Shown: positions 1 to 8,560 of the stretch, piece by piece
How positions within the stretch are numbered: position 1 is the stretch's first letter
Layout: each line of letters begins with the position of its first letter
Source of the DNA: Pseudomonadota bacterium
Lineage (GTDB): Bacteria > Myxococcota_A > UBA796 > GCA-2862545
Reading direction: 5' to 3'
Assembly: GCA_002862545.1 (NCBI GenBank)
Contig: PKDJ01000367.1
Coordinates: 1-42,149, forward strand
DNA length: 42,149 bases
The notes under the pieces: model-generated
Databases searched by the model: none
Told to the model about the DNA's origin: nothing
What the model saw: the letters and a program-made list of their open reading frames with translations, nothing else
Made by a program: the position numbers and the translations under genes

Positions 1-1503
1 TCTTCCCCTCGACAGGCGCTCGAGACCGTGCTGGTCGACGCAGGGTGGACCCTCACGCCGGAGCGATCGAGCGCGTTTCGGGCTGGAGACATCTACGATC
101 TGGCGACCAACAGCAAGGTGGCGACGCGAGAGCAGTGCTTCGAGGCAGTTCCCCAGGAAGATGTCTACACCAGCCTGCACGTCGTCCAGGCGATGTCGGC
201 CTCCGCCAACGTCAAGCTCGGCGTGGTGAAGCTGAAGGGGGGAGGCGTACAGTACAAGCAGCGCACCTTCGCCGAGCCCTACCTGTCCGAGCTTCCACTC
301 CTCAGCCAGACCCTCACCGCCGACTGCGCGCGCACCCTCGGATCCATGGACGTCTCGTCGTGGGCTGTCCTGACCGCGGTGCTGTCGGCAGAGGTCAAGG
401 AGGAGAACTGCACCACCGTCGAGGGCGGAGCCAGTGTGGCCGCCGTGGGGGCGGCAGAGCTCGAGGTGACGCAGCAGTGCCGGGAGGAGTCGGCGGGGCA
501 TGTCGCCATCGCCTACAAGACCCGCCCCGTCGTGGAACTCCTGCCCGGTGCGACGACGCCAGCAGCCCCCAGCGTGGCCAGTCCAGCATCCCGTGCGGCG
601 GCACCGCCCCCTCCAGGGCTGCCGTCGAGCGTGTCGGCGCGGGTCGACCTCGGTCCGCAGCTCGCCGAGTCCGTCGCAGGAGCAGGGTCGAGTCGGGAGG
701 CCATGCACCGGCTGCTTGCCGCCGTGCCGACCTTGGTGCGGCTGCACGAGGTCGCGCCGCCCGAGCGGGTCGTGCTCGAGGACGGTCCCGGGCTGCGGCA
801 CCGCCTGGCGTTCGATGTCGACCCCGAGCGCTACGCGGCGTTCTATGCCCAGGCCATCGCACTGTTCGACGCGGTGGCGGTGCAGTCTGCGGCCCACTCG
901 TACGACACCCGCAACAACCCCAACGGCTTCTGCGATGCGCGCTTCCCAGCCTGGGACGAGCCACAGCCGTACTACGAGATCGGCATCACCGCGCCGCTTC
1001 GGGCGAGCAAGCAGGTGCTGCAGGGACAGCCGCAGGGCCAGGTGCTCAAGTGCAGGGCGTTCCGCTTCCGAAAGAGCGACGTGCCGACGGAGCTGGTGGA
1101 CCGGCTGAAGTTCGCGCAGTCGATCGCGCGCCCCCGACCTGAGCTCGGCGGGCAGTGGACGGCGCGAGATGCCGCGGGGGCGGTGGTGAGCACCCAGTGC
1201 ATCGGCCTGCCGGGGTGCGACATGTCTCGCGAAACGCACCACAACGAGCTCGTCGGACTCTCCACGCCCTTCTCGGGACGGCAGCCTGTGCGCGGAGTCA
1301 TCGCGCCGTGGCTCGTGTTCGACTTCGCGAAGCGCATTCCCCTCCACGGCGAGTACGACCAGAAGTATGGCCAGGGGAAGTACAACGGCCTCGGCTTCTA
1401 CCCGTGGGAGCTGATCGTGGCGGGCCTCGACGACGCAGCGCTCGCCGCCATCGACACCATCACCGTCGAGACGGTCGTGAACCACATCCCCGCGGAGCCC
1501 TGA
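1..1503 (+). CDS. Unknown protein, 5'-truncated by the window edge
   Basis: The reading frame is open from the first base of the window, so the gene probably begins upstream; the first start codon inside is GTG at 28, with no clear ribosome binding site. About 500 residues are visible. I do not recognise a family. The middle (about residues 180-220) is an Ala/Pro/Ser-rich linker between an N-terminal part with several cysteines and a C-terminal part of about 270 residues. That C-terminal part looks like a compact domain rich in aromatic and charged residues (for example NNPNGFCDARFPAWDEP and GKYNGLGFYPWELI). There is no visible membrane segment. It converges on the lipoprotein gene that ends at 1511, leaving only 7 bases between the two stops. 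The coding assignment is strong; the function is unknown. Confidence 0.8.
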   Translation, partial: SSPRQALETVLVDAGWTLTPERSSAFRAGDIYDLATNSKVATREQCFEAVPQEDVYTSLHVVQAMSASANVKLGVVKLKGGGVQYKQRTFAEPYLSELPLLSQTLTADCARTLGSMDVSSWAVLTAVLSAEVKEENCTTVEGGASVAAVGAAELEVTQQCREESAGHVAIAYKTRPVVELLPGATTPAAPSVASPASRAAAPPPPGLPSSVSARVDLGPQLAESVAGAGSSREAMHRLLAAVPTLVRLHEVAPPERVVLEDGPGLRHRLAFDVDPERYAAFYAQAIALFDAVAVQSAAHSYDTRNNPNGFCDARFPAWDEPQPYYEIGITAPLRASKQVLQGQPQGQVLKCRAFRFRKSDVPTELVDRLKFAQSIARPRPELGGQWTARDAAGAVVSTQCIGLPGCDMSRETHHNELVGLSTPFSGRQPVRGVIAPWLVFDFAKRIPLHGEYDQKYGQGKYNGLGFYPWELIVAGLDDAALAAIDTITVETVVNHIPAEP

Positions 1504-1510
1504 GCGCCGC

Positions 1511-2053
1511 CTAGTAGGTCGCGACCAGCTCCAGGAGGCTCCAGCTGTTGTCGCCGTGGTTCGCGAGGTGGAAGTAGAGGTCGTCGCCAGCGGCGTAGTC
1601 GCGTGAGGCGCGCCAGGTGTCGGTGATCAAGCTCGAGTCAGCAGGGACCTCCTGCTCGAGCGACCACTCGGGCGGTCCGGAGCGCCCCAGCTGGTAGGCG
1701 AGGTGGAAGATGCCCTCCCACTCGGTGAGCTTGAAGTGCCAGATGCGGAGCGACACCTCGGCACCCTCGGGCACGTCGGCCTGGAGGGGCTGACGGACGG
1801 TCACGTAGGCGCAGCGCTGAGTGCTGAGGTCGAGCCACACGTCGTCGCCCCACTCCTCCACGATCAGGGCGGTGTCGCCGCAGGTCTCGATGTCTTCAGG
1901 CCGGTCGGCATGCCACGGGTCGTCAGCACCCTCGACCCGCTCCCACAGCCGATGATCGACCAGCGAGTGCTCCCGCGGTGGCCGGTCGGTCGCCTCGTCG
2001 ACACAGCCGACGAGGCAGGGCAGCAGCCAGGAGAGCGACCGGCTTGCACGCAT
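1511..2053 (-). CDS. Predicted small lipoprotein, unknown function
   Basis: The protein has 180 residues from the ATG at 2053. The frame could start further upstream, but this ATG gives a classical lipoprotein signal peptide with two N-terminal arginines and the lipobox LVGC (Cys17), and a GAGG sequence lies just before it. The mature part is acidic, with an all-beta look and a WHFKL...FHLAYQLG stretch; it ends in a domain mentioning no known catalytic motif. It is transcribed divergently from the copper monooxygenase-like gene at 2142, and the shared intergenic region holds two copies of an operator-like dyad, so the two genes may respond to the same regulator. No family recognised. Confidence 0.75.
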   Translation of the reverse strand: MRASRSLSWLLPCLVGCVDEATDRPPREHSLVDHRLWERVEGADDPWHADRPEDIETCGDTALIVEEWGDDVWLDLSTQRCAYVTVRQPLQADVPEGAEVSLRIWHFKLTEWEGIFHLAYQLGRSGPPEWSLEQEVPADSSLITDTWRASRDYAAGDDLYFHLANHGDNSWSLLELVATY

Positions 2054-2071
2054 GAGGCCTCGGAACCCGTG

Positions 2072-2092
2072 AAGGTGAATATCTATCACTTT
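2072..2092. promoter_or_regulatory. Operator-like dyad, copy 1
   Basis: The sequence is AAGGTGA, seven bases, TCACTTT. The arms match as an inverted repeat at six of seven positions. It lies in the divergent promoter region and overlaps a plausible minus-strand -10 (GATATT read on the minus strand) for the lipoprotein gene at 2053. The same arms recur exactly 25 bp downstream. A TetR-family regulator is encoded in the adjacent plus-strand operon, so binding by that regulator is inferred. Confidence 0.6.
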
Positions 2093-2093
2093 C

Positions 2094-2122
2094 TTGAAGG
2101 TGAGCAATCATCACTTTATGCT
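2094..2122 (+). promoter_or_regulatory. Predicted sigma-70-type promoter of the monooxygenase-tetR operon
   Basis: TTGAAG (2094-2099), a 17-base spacer and TATGCT (2117-2122) resemble a housekeeping promoter. Transcription would start near 2129, leaving a short leader with GGAGG at 2133-2137 before the ATG at 2142. The second operator-like dyad covers the spacer. Confidence 0.5.
2097..2117. promoter_or_regulatory. Operator-like dyad, copy 2
   Basis: AAGGTGA, seven bases, TCACTTT, with arms identical to copy 1 but an unrelated central heptamer (GCAATCA instead of ATATCTA). Conserved arms around a variable centre are what a protein-binding palindrome looks like. This copy fills the space between the predicted -35 and -10 of the plus-strand promoter, a position typical of repressor operators. 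Confidence 0.6.
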
Positions 2123-2141
2123 GGTGGGGAGTGGAGGCTGC

Positions 2142-3293
2142 ATGCGTGCAGGAATCGGGCTGGGTGTCGTGGCGTCGGTCTTGGGCTGTGGCGCTGTCGA
2201 AGAGCCTACGTCCAAGGGAGACAAGATCGACGAGGTGGTCGATCTCACGGTGTCACTGCCGCCGCCCGAGTCGGGCTACCAGCTGCTGACCGAGCCGGTG
2301 ATCGTCGAGCCGGGCACCGAGCGCTTCCTGTGCAGTGTGGTCCAGGTGACCCCGCAGGCCGACGAGTTCTTGTTCTGGGTGGATCGGCTCGAGAGCATGA
2401 CCTCCGACGAGACCCACCACATGAACGTGTACTTCGGGGAGTTCTCCTTCCTCGAGGCCTTCCTGGGCCCCGAGGCGACGCTCGCTGCCCTCGGCGTCGG
2501 TCCCGGCACCTACGACTGCGAGGTGCTCGGTGGCCTGATGGAGCTCGCTGTTCCGTTCTTCCCGAGCCAGCGCACCAACCAGCGGATCACGATGCCCGAG
2601 GGGGTCGCGGTTCCTATGCTCGCCCCGATGACGCTGGTGATGGAGCACCACTACCTCAACCTCGGAGAGGTGCCCGTCCGCGTGAACGCGGCGCTGAACC
2701 TGGAGCGCACGCCCGTAGAAGACGTGACCGACGTGGCCAGCCTGGTCTTCGACGCTATCTCGGATCTGAGCGTCCCGTCCCAGACCGCCAAGGTGGAGAA
2801 CCGCACCTGTGTCTTCGACCGCGAGGTCGATGTCGCCCTGGTGTCGACGCACACACACCAGTGGGCCGAGTGCGCGAGCATCAACCACTACGACGGCGCG
2901 CGTGACGTGGTGGAGGAGGCGCCGTTCTTCGTGAACAAGTACTGGCACGTCCCGCCGATTCTGCACTTCGAGCGGGGTGCGTTCTCGGTCGCGCCGGGAG
3001 ACGGCGTCCACTACGCCTGCCACTACGACAACACGACGACCCGCGACCTGGTCGACGACGGCACCGCCGATGGCGAGATGTGCGTCTTCGCGGCCGTCGT
3101 CTACCCTGCGCCCGTCTCTGTCGCCGAGGTGGAGGAGGTCATCGGCACGGGAGGGCTCCCGGAGCTGCTCGCCATGATGGGCGATGTGGTGACGGCCTGC
3201 GACCGGCAGGTCGAGACCTCGACTCCGTGGAGCGGTCCACCGCCTGACGAGGCCTGCGAGGCGTACGTCCAGACAGACTCCAACGAGCTCTGA
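2142..3293 (+). CDS. Copper type II ascorbate-dependent monooxygenase-like lipoprotein
   Basis: The protein has 383 residues from the ATG at 2142, chosen because GGAGG precedes it and it gives a signal peptide with lipobox VLGC (Cys16). The sequence resembles the two-domain copper fold of peptidylglycine and dopamine hydroxylases. ETHHMNVYF has a His pair (His92-His93) like the first two CuH ligands, and MEHHYLN (His169-His170) offers the third. STHTHQW (His237, His239) plus the Met of GEMC (Met313) matches the CuM site. The C-terminal pattern GD...ACHYDN...GEMC...YP is also typical of the second domain. It probably hydroxylates or otherwise oxidises an unknown substrate at the outside of a membrane; the substrate cannot be told. 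It is followed after 7 bases by a tetR gene and preceded by two operator-like dyads. Confidence 0.75.
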   Translation: MRAGIGLGVVASVLGCGAVEEPTSKGDKIDEVVDLTVSLPPPESGYQLLTEPVIVEPGTERFLCSVVQVTPQADEFLFWVDRLESMTSDETHHMNVYFGEFSFLEAFLGPEATLAALGVGPGTYDCEVLGGLMELAVPFFPSQRTNQRITMPEGVAVPMLAPMTLVMEHHYLNLGEVPVRVNAALNLERTPVEDVTDVASLVFDAISDLSVPSQTAKVENRTCVFDREVDVALVSTHTHQWAECASINHYDGARDVVEEAPFFVNKYWHVPPILHFERGAFSVAPGDGVHYACHYDNTTTRDLVDDGTADGEMCVFAAVVYPAPVSVAEVEEVIGTGGLPELLAMMGDVVTACDRQVETSTPWSGPPPDEACEAYVQTDSNEL

Positions 3294-3300
3294 GGGCGCT

Positions 3301-3942
3301 GTGGGTGGCGAAGAACAGCGCACCATCCCCTCGCGGGTGCTCACGGTGGTCCCGCGACAGGAGCGAGCGGTCCGGCGCGTGCATGCCATCCTCGACGCGG
3401 CGATGGCGGTCTTGGTGCTCGAGGGCGCTGACGCCTTCACCTCGAACCGGGTCGCGGCCCGGGCGGGGGTGAGCGTCGGCTCGGTCTACAAGTACTTCGC
3501 CAACAAGGACCACATCCTCGCCGGCGTGGTCGAGCGCGGACTGATCACCTCGGAGAAGACGATTCGCCAGGGCCTCGTGCGCGCGGTCGAGGGCGAGCTG
3601 CACGAGGCAGCCGTCGAGGTCGTGTCCACGCTCTGCCGCGACTTCGAGCCTCACCGGGAGCTGTTCCGGGAGCTCTTCAGCGGCGCCACGCTGCTGCGCG
3701 CTCCGTCGGTCCAGACGCTGACGGTGGAGCGCATCGTCGAGGCTGCACGGGAGACGCTCCTGGCGCCGGCGGGCCCGTACCAGCCCCGGCGCGGGGAGGG
3801 GACGCTCTTCGTGACGGTGAACGCCGTCGTGTTCGCCTTCCTGCGCTGGATGGTCGACGCGCCCGAGGCGGTCTCGGCCGAGGGCTTCGCCACGTCGGTG
3901 GCGGACCTGCTCTGCGCGAGCCTCGAGCCGGTCGAGCGCTAG
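3301..3942 (+). CDS. TetR-family transcriptional regulator
   Basis: The protein has 213 residues from a GTG start. The N-terminal DNA-binding domain is clear: a helix with HAILDAA, then the helix-turn-helix around residues 46-70 (NRVAARAGVSVGSVYKYF, followed by NKD), which is the TetR signature. The C-terminal 140 residues are a helical ligand-binding domain of unknown specificity. Only 7 bases separate it from the stop of the monooxygenase-like gene, so both are probably on one transcript. This favours autoregulation through the twin dyads at 2072-2117, which also sit in front of the divergent lipoprotein gene. The inducer is unknown. Confidence 0.9.
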   Translation: MGGEEQRTIPSRVLTVVPRQERAVRRVHAILDAAMAVLVLEGADAFTSNRVAARAGVSVGSVYKYFANKDHILAGVVERGLITSEKTIRQGLVRAVEGELHEAAVEVVSTLCRDFEPHRELFRELFSGATLLRAPSVQTLTVERIVEAARETLLAPAGPYQPRRGEGTLFVTVNAVVFAFLRWMVDAPEAVSAEGFATSVADLLCASLEPVER

Positions 3943-3991
3943 GTAGACGGAGGGCTCGAAGCGCTTGGTCGCTATTCGTGCGGGCCGAGCG

Positions 3992-6900
3992 TCATCCGCT
4001 GACCGGCTCCTCCGTGGTCCGTCGCCGGAGCCAGCCGAGCAGTGGGACGAGCAGCCAGAGCCATGTCGACGGGCCGCGGCCGGTCGTGCAGGCCCCGATG
4101 GCCTCGATCTCGACATCGTAGGTGTCGCAGTCTTGATCCGCGTTGTCTCCTGGCACCTCACTGGCCCCCGGGTAGACGGCGGGATCCTGGTCGTCGCAGT
4201 CCGTGCGGTCCTCGACGTAGCCATCGGGGGCCTGGCAGGACAGCGTGGTCTTCTCGGGGTTGCCGAAGCCGTCACCGTCCTGGTCGGCGTACCAGGTGAT
4301 CGGGGTGCAGGCCGCGCCGGTGTCGCCGGTGTCGCCCGGCTGTGGCTCACCGGTATCGGTGGGCGCGTCGTCGGGAAGCACGTCGATGAGGACGACGGCG
4401 GGCGCAGAGGCCGTGCCGCCGTCGCTGACGACGTACGTGAAGGTCAGCTCACCCGGCTCCTCGGGAGGGTCGAACTGGAAGCTCCCGTCGCGCGCCAGCG
4501 ACAACAGGCCCGCGTCCGGTGGGTCGAACACGGTGGCGATCAGGCCGGCCCCGTCCGGGTCGCGGTCGTTGACCAGCACTCCCTCTCCCGCGCTCACGAC
4601 CAACACCTCGCCGAGTCGAGCCTCGTAGACATCGTCGACGGCGATGGGGGTGAGGTCCTCGTCGAAGAGCGTGACGGTTGCCTCTGCCATGGCCTCACGG
4701 CCGTCGGCGGTGGTCAGCGTGTAGGTGAAGCCGGTGGTGCCTGCCCAGCCCGGGATGGGGGTGAAGGTGAAGGTGCCGTCCTCGACGAGGACGACATCAC
4801 CGTGGGCGGAGTTCTCCAGCACGGAGGCCGTCATCAGCGCGGCCTCTGGGTCGGTGTCGTTGCCCAGCACGCCGTCGCGAGGGTCGCTGATCACGAGCGC
4901 GGCGTCCGCAGAGCCGACGTAGCGATCCGGACGCGCGATGGGCTGCTCCGGTGGCGCGGGGATCACTGTGAGCTCGACGGTGATGGGGCCGTCCTCCACC
5001 TCTCCGTCGCTGACGACGTAGGTGAAGGCATCCGGGCCAGAGAAGTCGGCATTCGGCTCGTACTCGAGTCCGCCCTCGGGAGCGAGCGTGAGCGCCCCAC
5101 TGTCCGGTGGGGTGACGACGACGGCTGTGAGCGGGTCACCGTCGATGTCCGTGTCGTTGGCCAGCACGCCGCTCAGCGTGGGCACGATCAGGATCTCACC
5201 CTCGGGGACCTCGTAGGCATCTGGGAAGCCTAGGGGGGCGTCGTTCACCGGGAGCACCTCGATGTAGACGGTGCCGCGCTCGGCAAAGACGAGGTCGGAC
5301 GCCTCGTAGGCGAACTGATCCAGCCCGTTGAAGTCTGGGTCCGGCCGGTAGCTGAAGGTGCCATCGACCTCGAGGGTGAGCTCTCCGTGCTCGGGGGCGG
5401 TGTGCAGCGAGGCGAAGAGCGCGTCGTCGTCGGCGTCGCTGTCGTTGTCGAGGACGCTGAAGCCTGACTCGAGGGTCGTGTCTTCCTCGAGCACGACGGC
5501 GTCGTCGGTCGTCCGCGGGGCGTCTGGGGCCGGGGCGACCTCGACGACCACGTCCACGCTCTCGGAGTAGCTTCGCCCATCCCAGAGGCGGTAGCTGAAG
5601 GAGTCCTCGCCGAAGAAGTCGGGATCGGGGATGTAGGTGACGCCGTCGCCCGTGCCGAAGAACACGCCGTGGTCGGGGCTGCGCGTGGGCTCGATGGTCA
5701 GCGGGTCGCCGTTGGCGTCGTAGTCGTTCGCGAGCACGTCGCAGCGTGCCTCCTCGTCCTCCAGCGCTTCGCAGAGATCGGGCAGCGCGACCGGCGGGAC
5801 CTGAAGCTCGGCCTGGAACACGTGTGCGGAGCCGGTACCGGGTGCGCCGACAGCCACTCGCAGCGCGTCGACATCCAGCGATCGACCGAAGCGATCACCG
5901 TGGCCGGGGGAGGGGGCGGCCATGGAGGCGATGTGGCCCCACGGGGCGTCTCCCTCCTCGACGCCGGCGGTGTGGGCGAAGACGTGGACGGTGCCCGCTA
6001 GGGGCGCCCCGAGTGCACCGGGTGCACCCACCCAGAGTCGCTCTCCATCCGTCGCGAGCGAGACCCCGAAGCGCTCGAGGCCGCGCGGCTCGGGGGTTTG
6101 CAGGGCTGCCTCGGGATTCCAGCCGTCGCCGTCGTGGTGAAAGACGAAGGTGGCGCCTTCCTGTTCTCCAGCCAGCGAGCCGAGGCCGGGTGATCCGACG
6201 AAGCCGACACTGCCCGAGAGGGCCACCGCGGCGCCGAACTCGTCACCGTCGACCGACGCACCGTTGACGATGGAGTCGGCCCGGACGATGTCGGTCCCTG
6301 TGAAGCGGTAGGTGTAGACTCGTCCGCCCGTGTCGATGTGTGGCTCTCCCGCCCAGATGCGGGTGCCGGAGACCGCGAGCGACGTGCCGAAGCCCGTCCC
6401 GGGGCGCAGCTCGTCGGTGACCTGGGCGTCGAGAATCCGCCACTCTGGCTCGTCCACCGTCGGCATGACGAGGGGCTGGACGAAGGGCACCGACAGTGTT
6501 GCCTGCGCCCCGACGACGAGCAGCGGCGGGTCCATGGCGATGGCTGCACCGAAGGACCGCCCGCGGCCGATGGGCCCAGGATCAGCCCCAGGAGGAGGCT
6601 CGACGGTGAGGCCGTCGGCCTCGTAGATCTGCTCCCACTCGAGCGGCGTGCTCTCGGCGTAGACGCGGATCAGCCCGAGGTCCTCCGCGTCGCTGTCCCA
6701 GCCGGGGGCGCCGACGGCGAGGTAGCGCTCGGACAGGGCGAGTGCCTTCCCGAACTCGTCACCGGCCTCCAGCTCGGCGGGGCGGATCGTGTGGACGTAC
6801 TCCCACCCGCTGGAGACCTCTCGAAGCAGGTGAACTGCGCCTGCGCCGTCCCCCTCGACGTCGTCGTTGGGGGCGCCGATGGCGAGGCGGTCGTCGGAGA

Positions 6901-8560
6901 TCGCGATGGTGACTCCTTGCCCGGCCGCAGCGTCGTCGCGCAGGCCGGCGAGGGGCACCGGGTCGAAGCGATCGAGGGTGCGCTCGTACAGGGAGACCTG
7001 TCCGCTGTCGCCGACCAGGGGCTCTCCGACCCCGAGCAGGGTTTCGGAGAGGGCGACGACCGAGCCTGGCGCCGCGGGCACGAGCTCTTCTTCGATCCAG
7101 CTCCCGTCACTCTTGCGGAGGCAGTGCACTCCGTCGTCTGCACCGACAGCCAGCTGTCGGCCGTCGAGCGCGAGGGACCCGGAGAGCGCGAGGCGCGTGT
7201 CGAGCACCCAGTCGTCGCCTTCTTGGTCGTACAGGACGAGCTCGTCGCCTGTGGTCCACGCGAGGGTGTCGCCGCTGACGTCGACGTGCGCTGCGCCCAT
7301 TGCGAAGACGTCGGCGGCGGGCTCGACGAGCGGGCGGTCACCTGGCTCGGTGTAGGCGTAGAGAGAGACGGCGCGAAGCTTGGCGACGGCGAGGTGTGTG
7401 TCGTCCATGGCGAGGCTGTGGGCGGTCCCCGTCACCTCGTGGCGGGGCGACCAGGTCAGGCCGTCGCGCTCGGCGATGAAGATCTGGCTGCCGCCACCCT
7501 CGGAGTACGCCACGGCGACGTTGCTGGCCGCCACGTGGGTACCGAGCAGCACGCCCTCGCGCCCGCCGACGAAGGAGGCCGCGATGCCCCACTCCCCGGG
7601 AGCGTCGCGATGCAGCTCGTAGATGCCGACCCAGCCCGCATCGGTAGGAGCGCCGAGCGGCGCGTAGCTCGGTGCGCCGACCACCAGGACGTTGCCGCTC
7701 AGAGCGACCGCGTGGCCGTAGCCGCCGAACAGGCTCTCGAGTGTGTCGGAGAGCACCCAGCGGTCCGGGCTCGTGGGGGAGCGCTCGAAGAGGTACACCT
7801 TGCCGGTGGCGAGGCCGGTGCTCGGGGCGCCGACGGCCGCCATCGTGCCGTCGATGGCGACCGAGTAGCCGAGCTGGACACCGGGGCTCCCGATCTCAGT
7901 AGTCTGCAGGACCGAGAGCAGAGGATCGACCGTGATCGGCCACACGGCGTCGTCGGTGTCGACGGTGACGACGATGCCGTCGTCGTCGGTCCGCAGGGTC
8001 GCGTCGAGGGGAGCGCCCGCGGCATCGTAGGCATGGAGTCCGGTGTAGCTGAGGCGGTCCTCACCGGCGGTGATGTGGAGACCGCTCGCGACCTCGTGCA
8101 CAGGGCCATCCACCGCGAGGTGGAGCTGGGCCTCGGTGTGGCAGGCCTCGGGGAGATCATGGAGGGTGAAGCCGTGCTCGAGCCCCTCGTCTCCGTTGAT
8201 GTACCACTCGTCGACGCCTCCTCGGGCCCAGGTGATGCCGCGGCCGGAGGTCTCGGGCTCAGCGGCGCCGAGCGCGATGGAGTGCTGCCCGCATCGGACC
8301 TCGGTGGCCTGTAGCGAGACCGACCAGGTGGCCTCGGAGCGGGGCTGCACGAGGGCCCGCTCCTCGTCGAACCAGGCGCGCAAGGCGCCACGTTGGTTGC
8401 GTGCCAGCCAGGCCCCGGGACCGAGTGGGCCCTCATCGTGGACGGTGAGCTGGTGGTCGATGTCGCGCACGAGCGCCATCAGATCGGAGCCGCTGGGTGC
8501 AGCCGTCTGCGGAGGTCCGACCTCGGGGCCACAGGCGAGGAGCGTCAGCAGTCCGATCAC
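3992..8560 (-). CDS. Giant surface lipoprotein: FG-GAP repeats, five Ig-like domains, MopE-type motif, C-terminal anchor
   Basis: The protein has 1522 residues. The start is the GTG at 8560, which overlaps the previous gene's TGA as GTGA and has GGAGGAGG before it; it yields a ten-residue signal ending in lipobox LLAC. About residues 220-910 hold many FG-GAP/integrin-alpha-like repeats (recurring pattern G-x-S/A-V/L-A ... VGAP), expected to form one or more beta-propellers. Then come five Ig/cadherin-like domains of about 100 residues, each with an N-D-T/S-D-x-D or N-D-Y-D type Asp motif (about 915-1420). Next are DTG linkers, one MopE-type metal-binding unit (DQDGDGFG ... DCDDQDPAVYPGA), and a hydrophobic stretch followed by RRR at the C-terminus. 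It is probably a calcium-binding surface adhesin or scaffold. It is the last gene of a coupled three-gene operon. Having both a lipobox and a C-terminal anchor is unusual. Confidence 0.85.
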   Translation of the reverse strand: MIGLLTLLACGPEVGPPQTAAPSGSDLMALVRDIDHQLTVHDEGPLGPGAWLARNQRGALRAWFDEERALVQPRSEATWSVSLQATEVRCGQHSIALGAAEPETSGRGITWARGGVDEWYINGDEGLEHGFTLHDLPEACHTEAQLHLAVDGPVHEVASGLHITAGEDRLSYTGLHAYDAAGAPLDATLRTDDDGIVVTVDTDDAVWPITVDPLLSVLQTTEIGSPGVQLGYSVAIDGTMAAVGAPSTGLATGKVYLFERSPTSPDRWVLSDTLESLFGGYGHAVALSGNVLVVGAPSYAPLGAPTDAGWVGIYELHRDAPGEWGIAASFVGGREGVLLGTHVAASNVAVAYSEGGGSQIFIAERDGLTWSPRHEVTGTAHSLAMDDTHLAVAKLRAVSLYAYTEPGDRPLVEPAADVFAMGAAHVDVSGDTLAWTTGDELVLYDQEGDDWVLDTRLALSGSLALDGRQLAVGADDGVHCLRKSDGSWIEEELVPAAPGSVVALSETLLGVGEPLVGDSGQVSLYERTLDRFDPVPLAGLRDDAAAGQGVTIAISDDRLAIGAPNDDVEGDGAGAVHLLREVSSGWEYVHTIRPAELEAGDEFGKALALSERYLAVGAPGWDSDAEDLGLIRVYAESTPLEWEQIYEADGLTVEPPPGADPGPIGRGRSFGAAIAMDPPLLVVGAQATLSVPFVQPLVMPTVDEPEWRILDAQVTDELRPGTGFGTSLAVSGTRIWAGEPHIDTGGRVYTYRFTGTDIVRADSIVNGASVDGDEFGAAVALSGSVGFVGSPGLGSLAGEQEGATFVFHHDGDGWNPEAALQTPEPRGLERFGVSLATDGERLWVGAPGALGAPLAGTVHVFAHTAGVEEGDAPWGHIASMAAPSPGHGDRFGRSLDVDALRVAVGAPGTGSAHVFQAELQVPPVALPDLCEALEDEEARCDVLANDYDANGDPLTIEPTRSPDHGVFFGTGDGVTYIPDPDFFGEDSFSYRLWDGRSYSESVDVVVEVAPAPDAPRTTDDAVVLEEDTTLESGFSVLDNDSDADDDALFASLHTAPEHGELTLEVDGTFSYRPDPDFNGLDQFAYEASDLVFAERGTVYIEVLPVNDAPLGFPDAYEVPEGEILIVPTLSGVLANDTDIDGDPLTAVVVTPPDSGALTLAPEGGLEYEPNADFSGPDAFTYVVSDGEVEDGPITVELTVIPAPPEQPIARPDRYVGSADAALVISDPRDGVLGNDTDPEAALMTASVLENSAHGDVVLVEDGTFTFTPIPGWAGTTGFTYTLTTADGREAMAEATVTLFDEDLTPIAVDDVYEARLGEVLVVSAGEGVLVNDRDPDGAGLIATVFDPPDAGLLSLARDGSFQFDPPEEPGELTFTYVVSDGGTASAPAVVLIDVLPDDAPTDTGEPQPGDTGDTGAACTPITWYADQDGDGFGNPEKTTLSCQAPDGYVEDRTDCDDQDPAVYPGASEVPGDNADQDCDTYDVEIEAIGACTTGRGPSTWLWLLVPLLGWLRRRTTEEPVSG

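Noticed and set aside
6338-8314. 658-codon open frame on the plus strand
   Set aside because: It is antisense to the FG-GAP lipoprotein gene; it has no ribosome binding site or recognisable domain, and long antisense frames are common in high-GC DNA.
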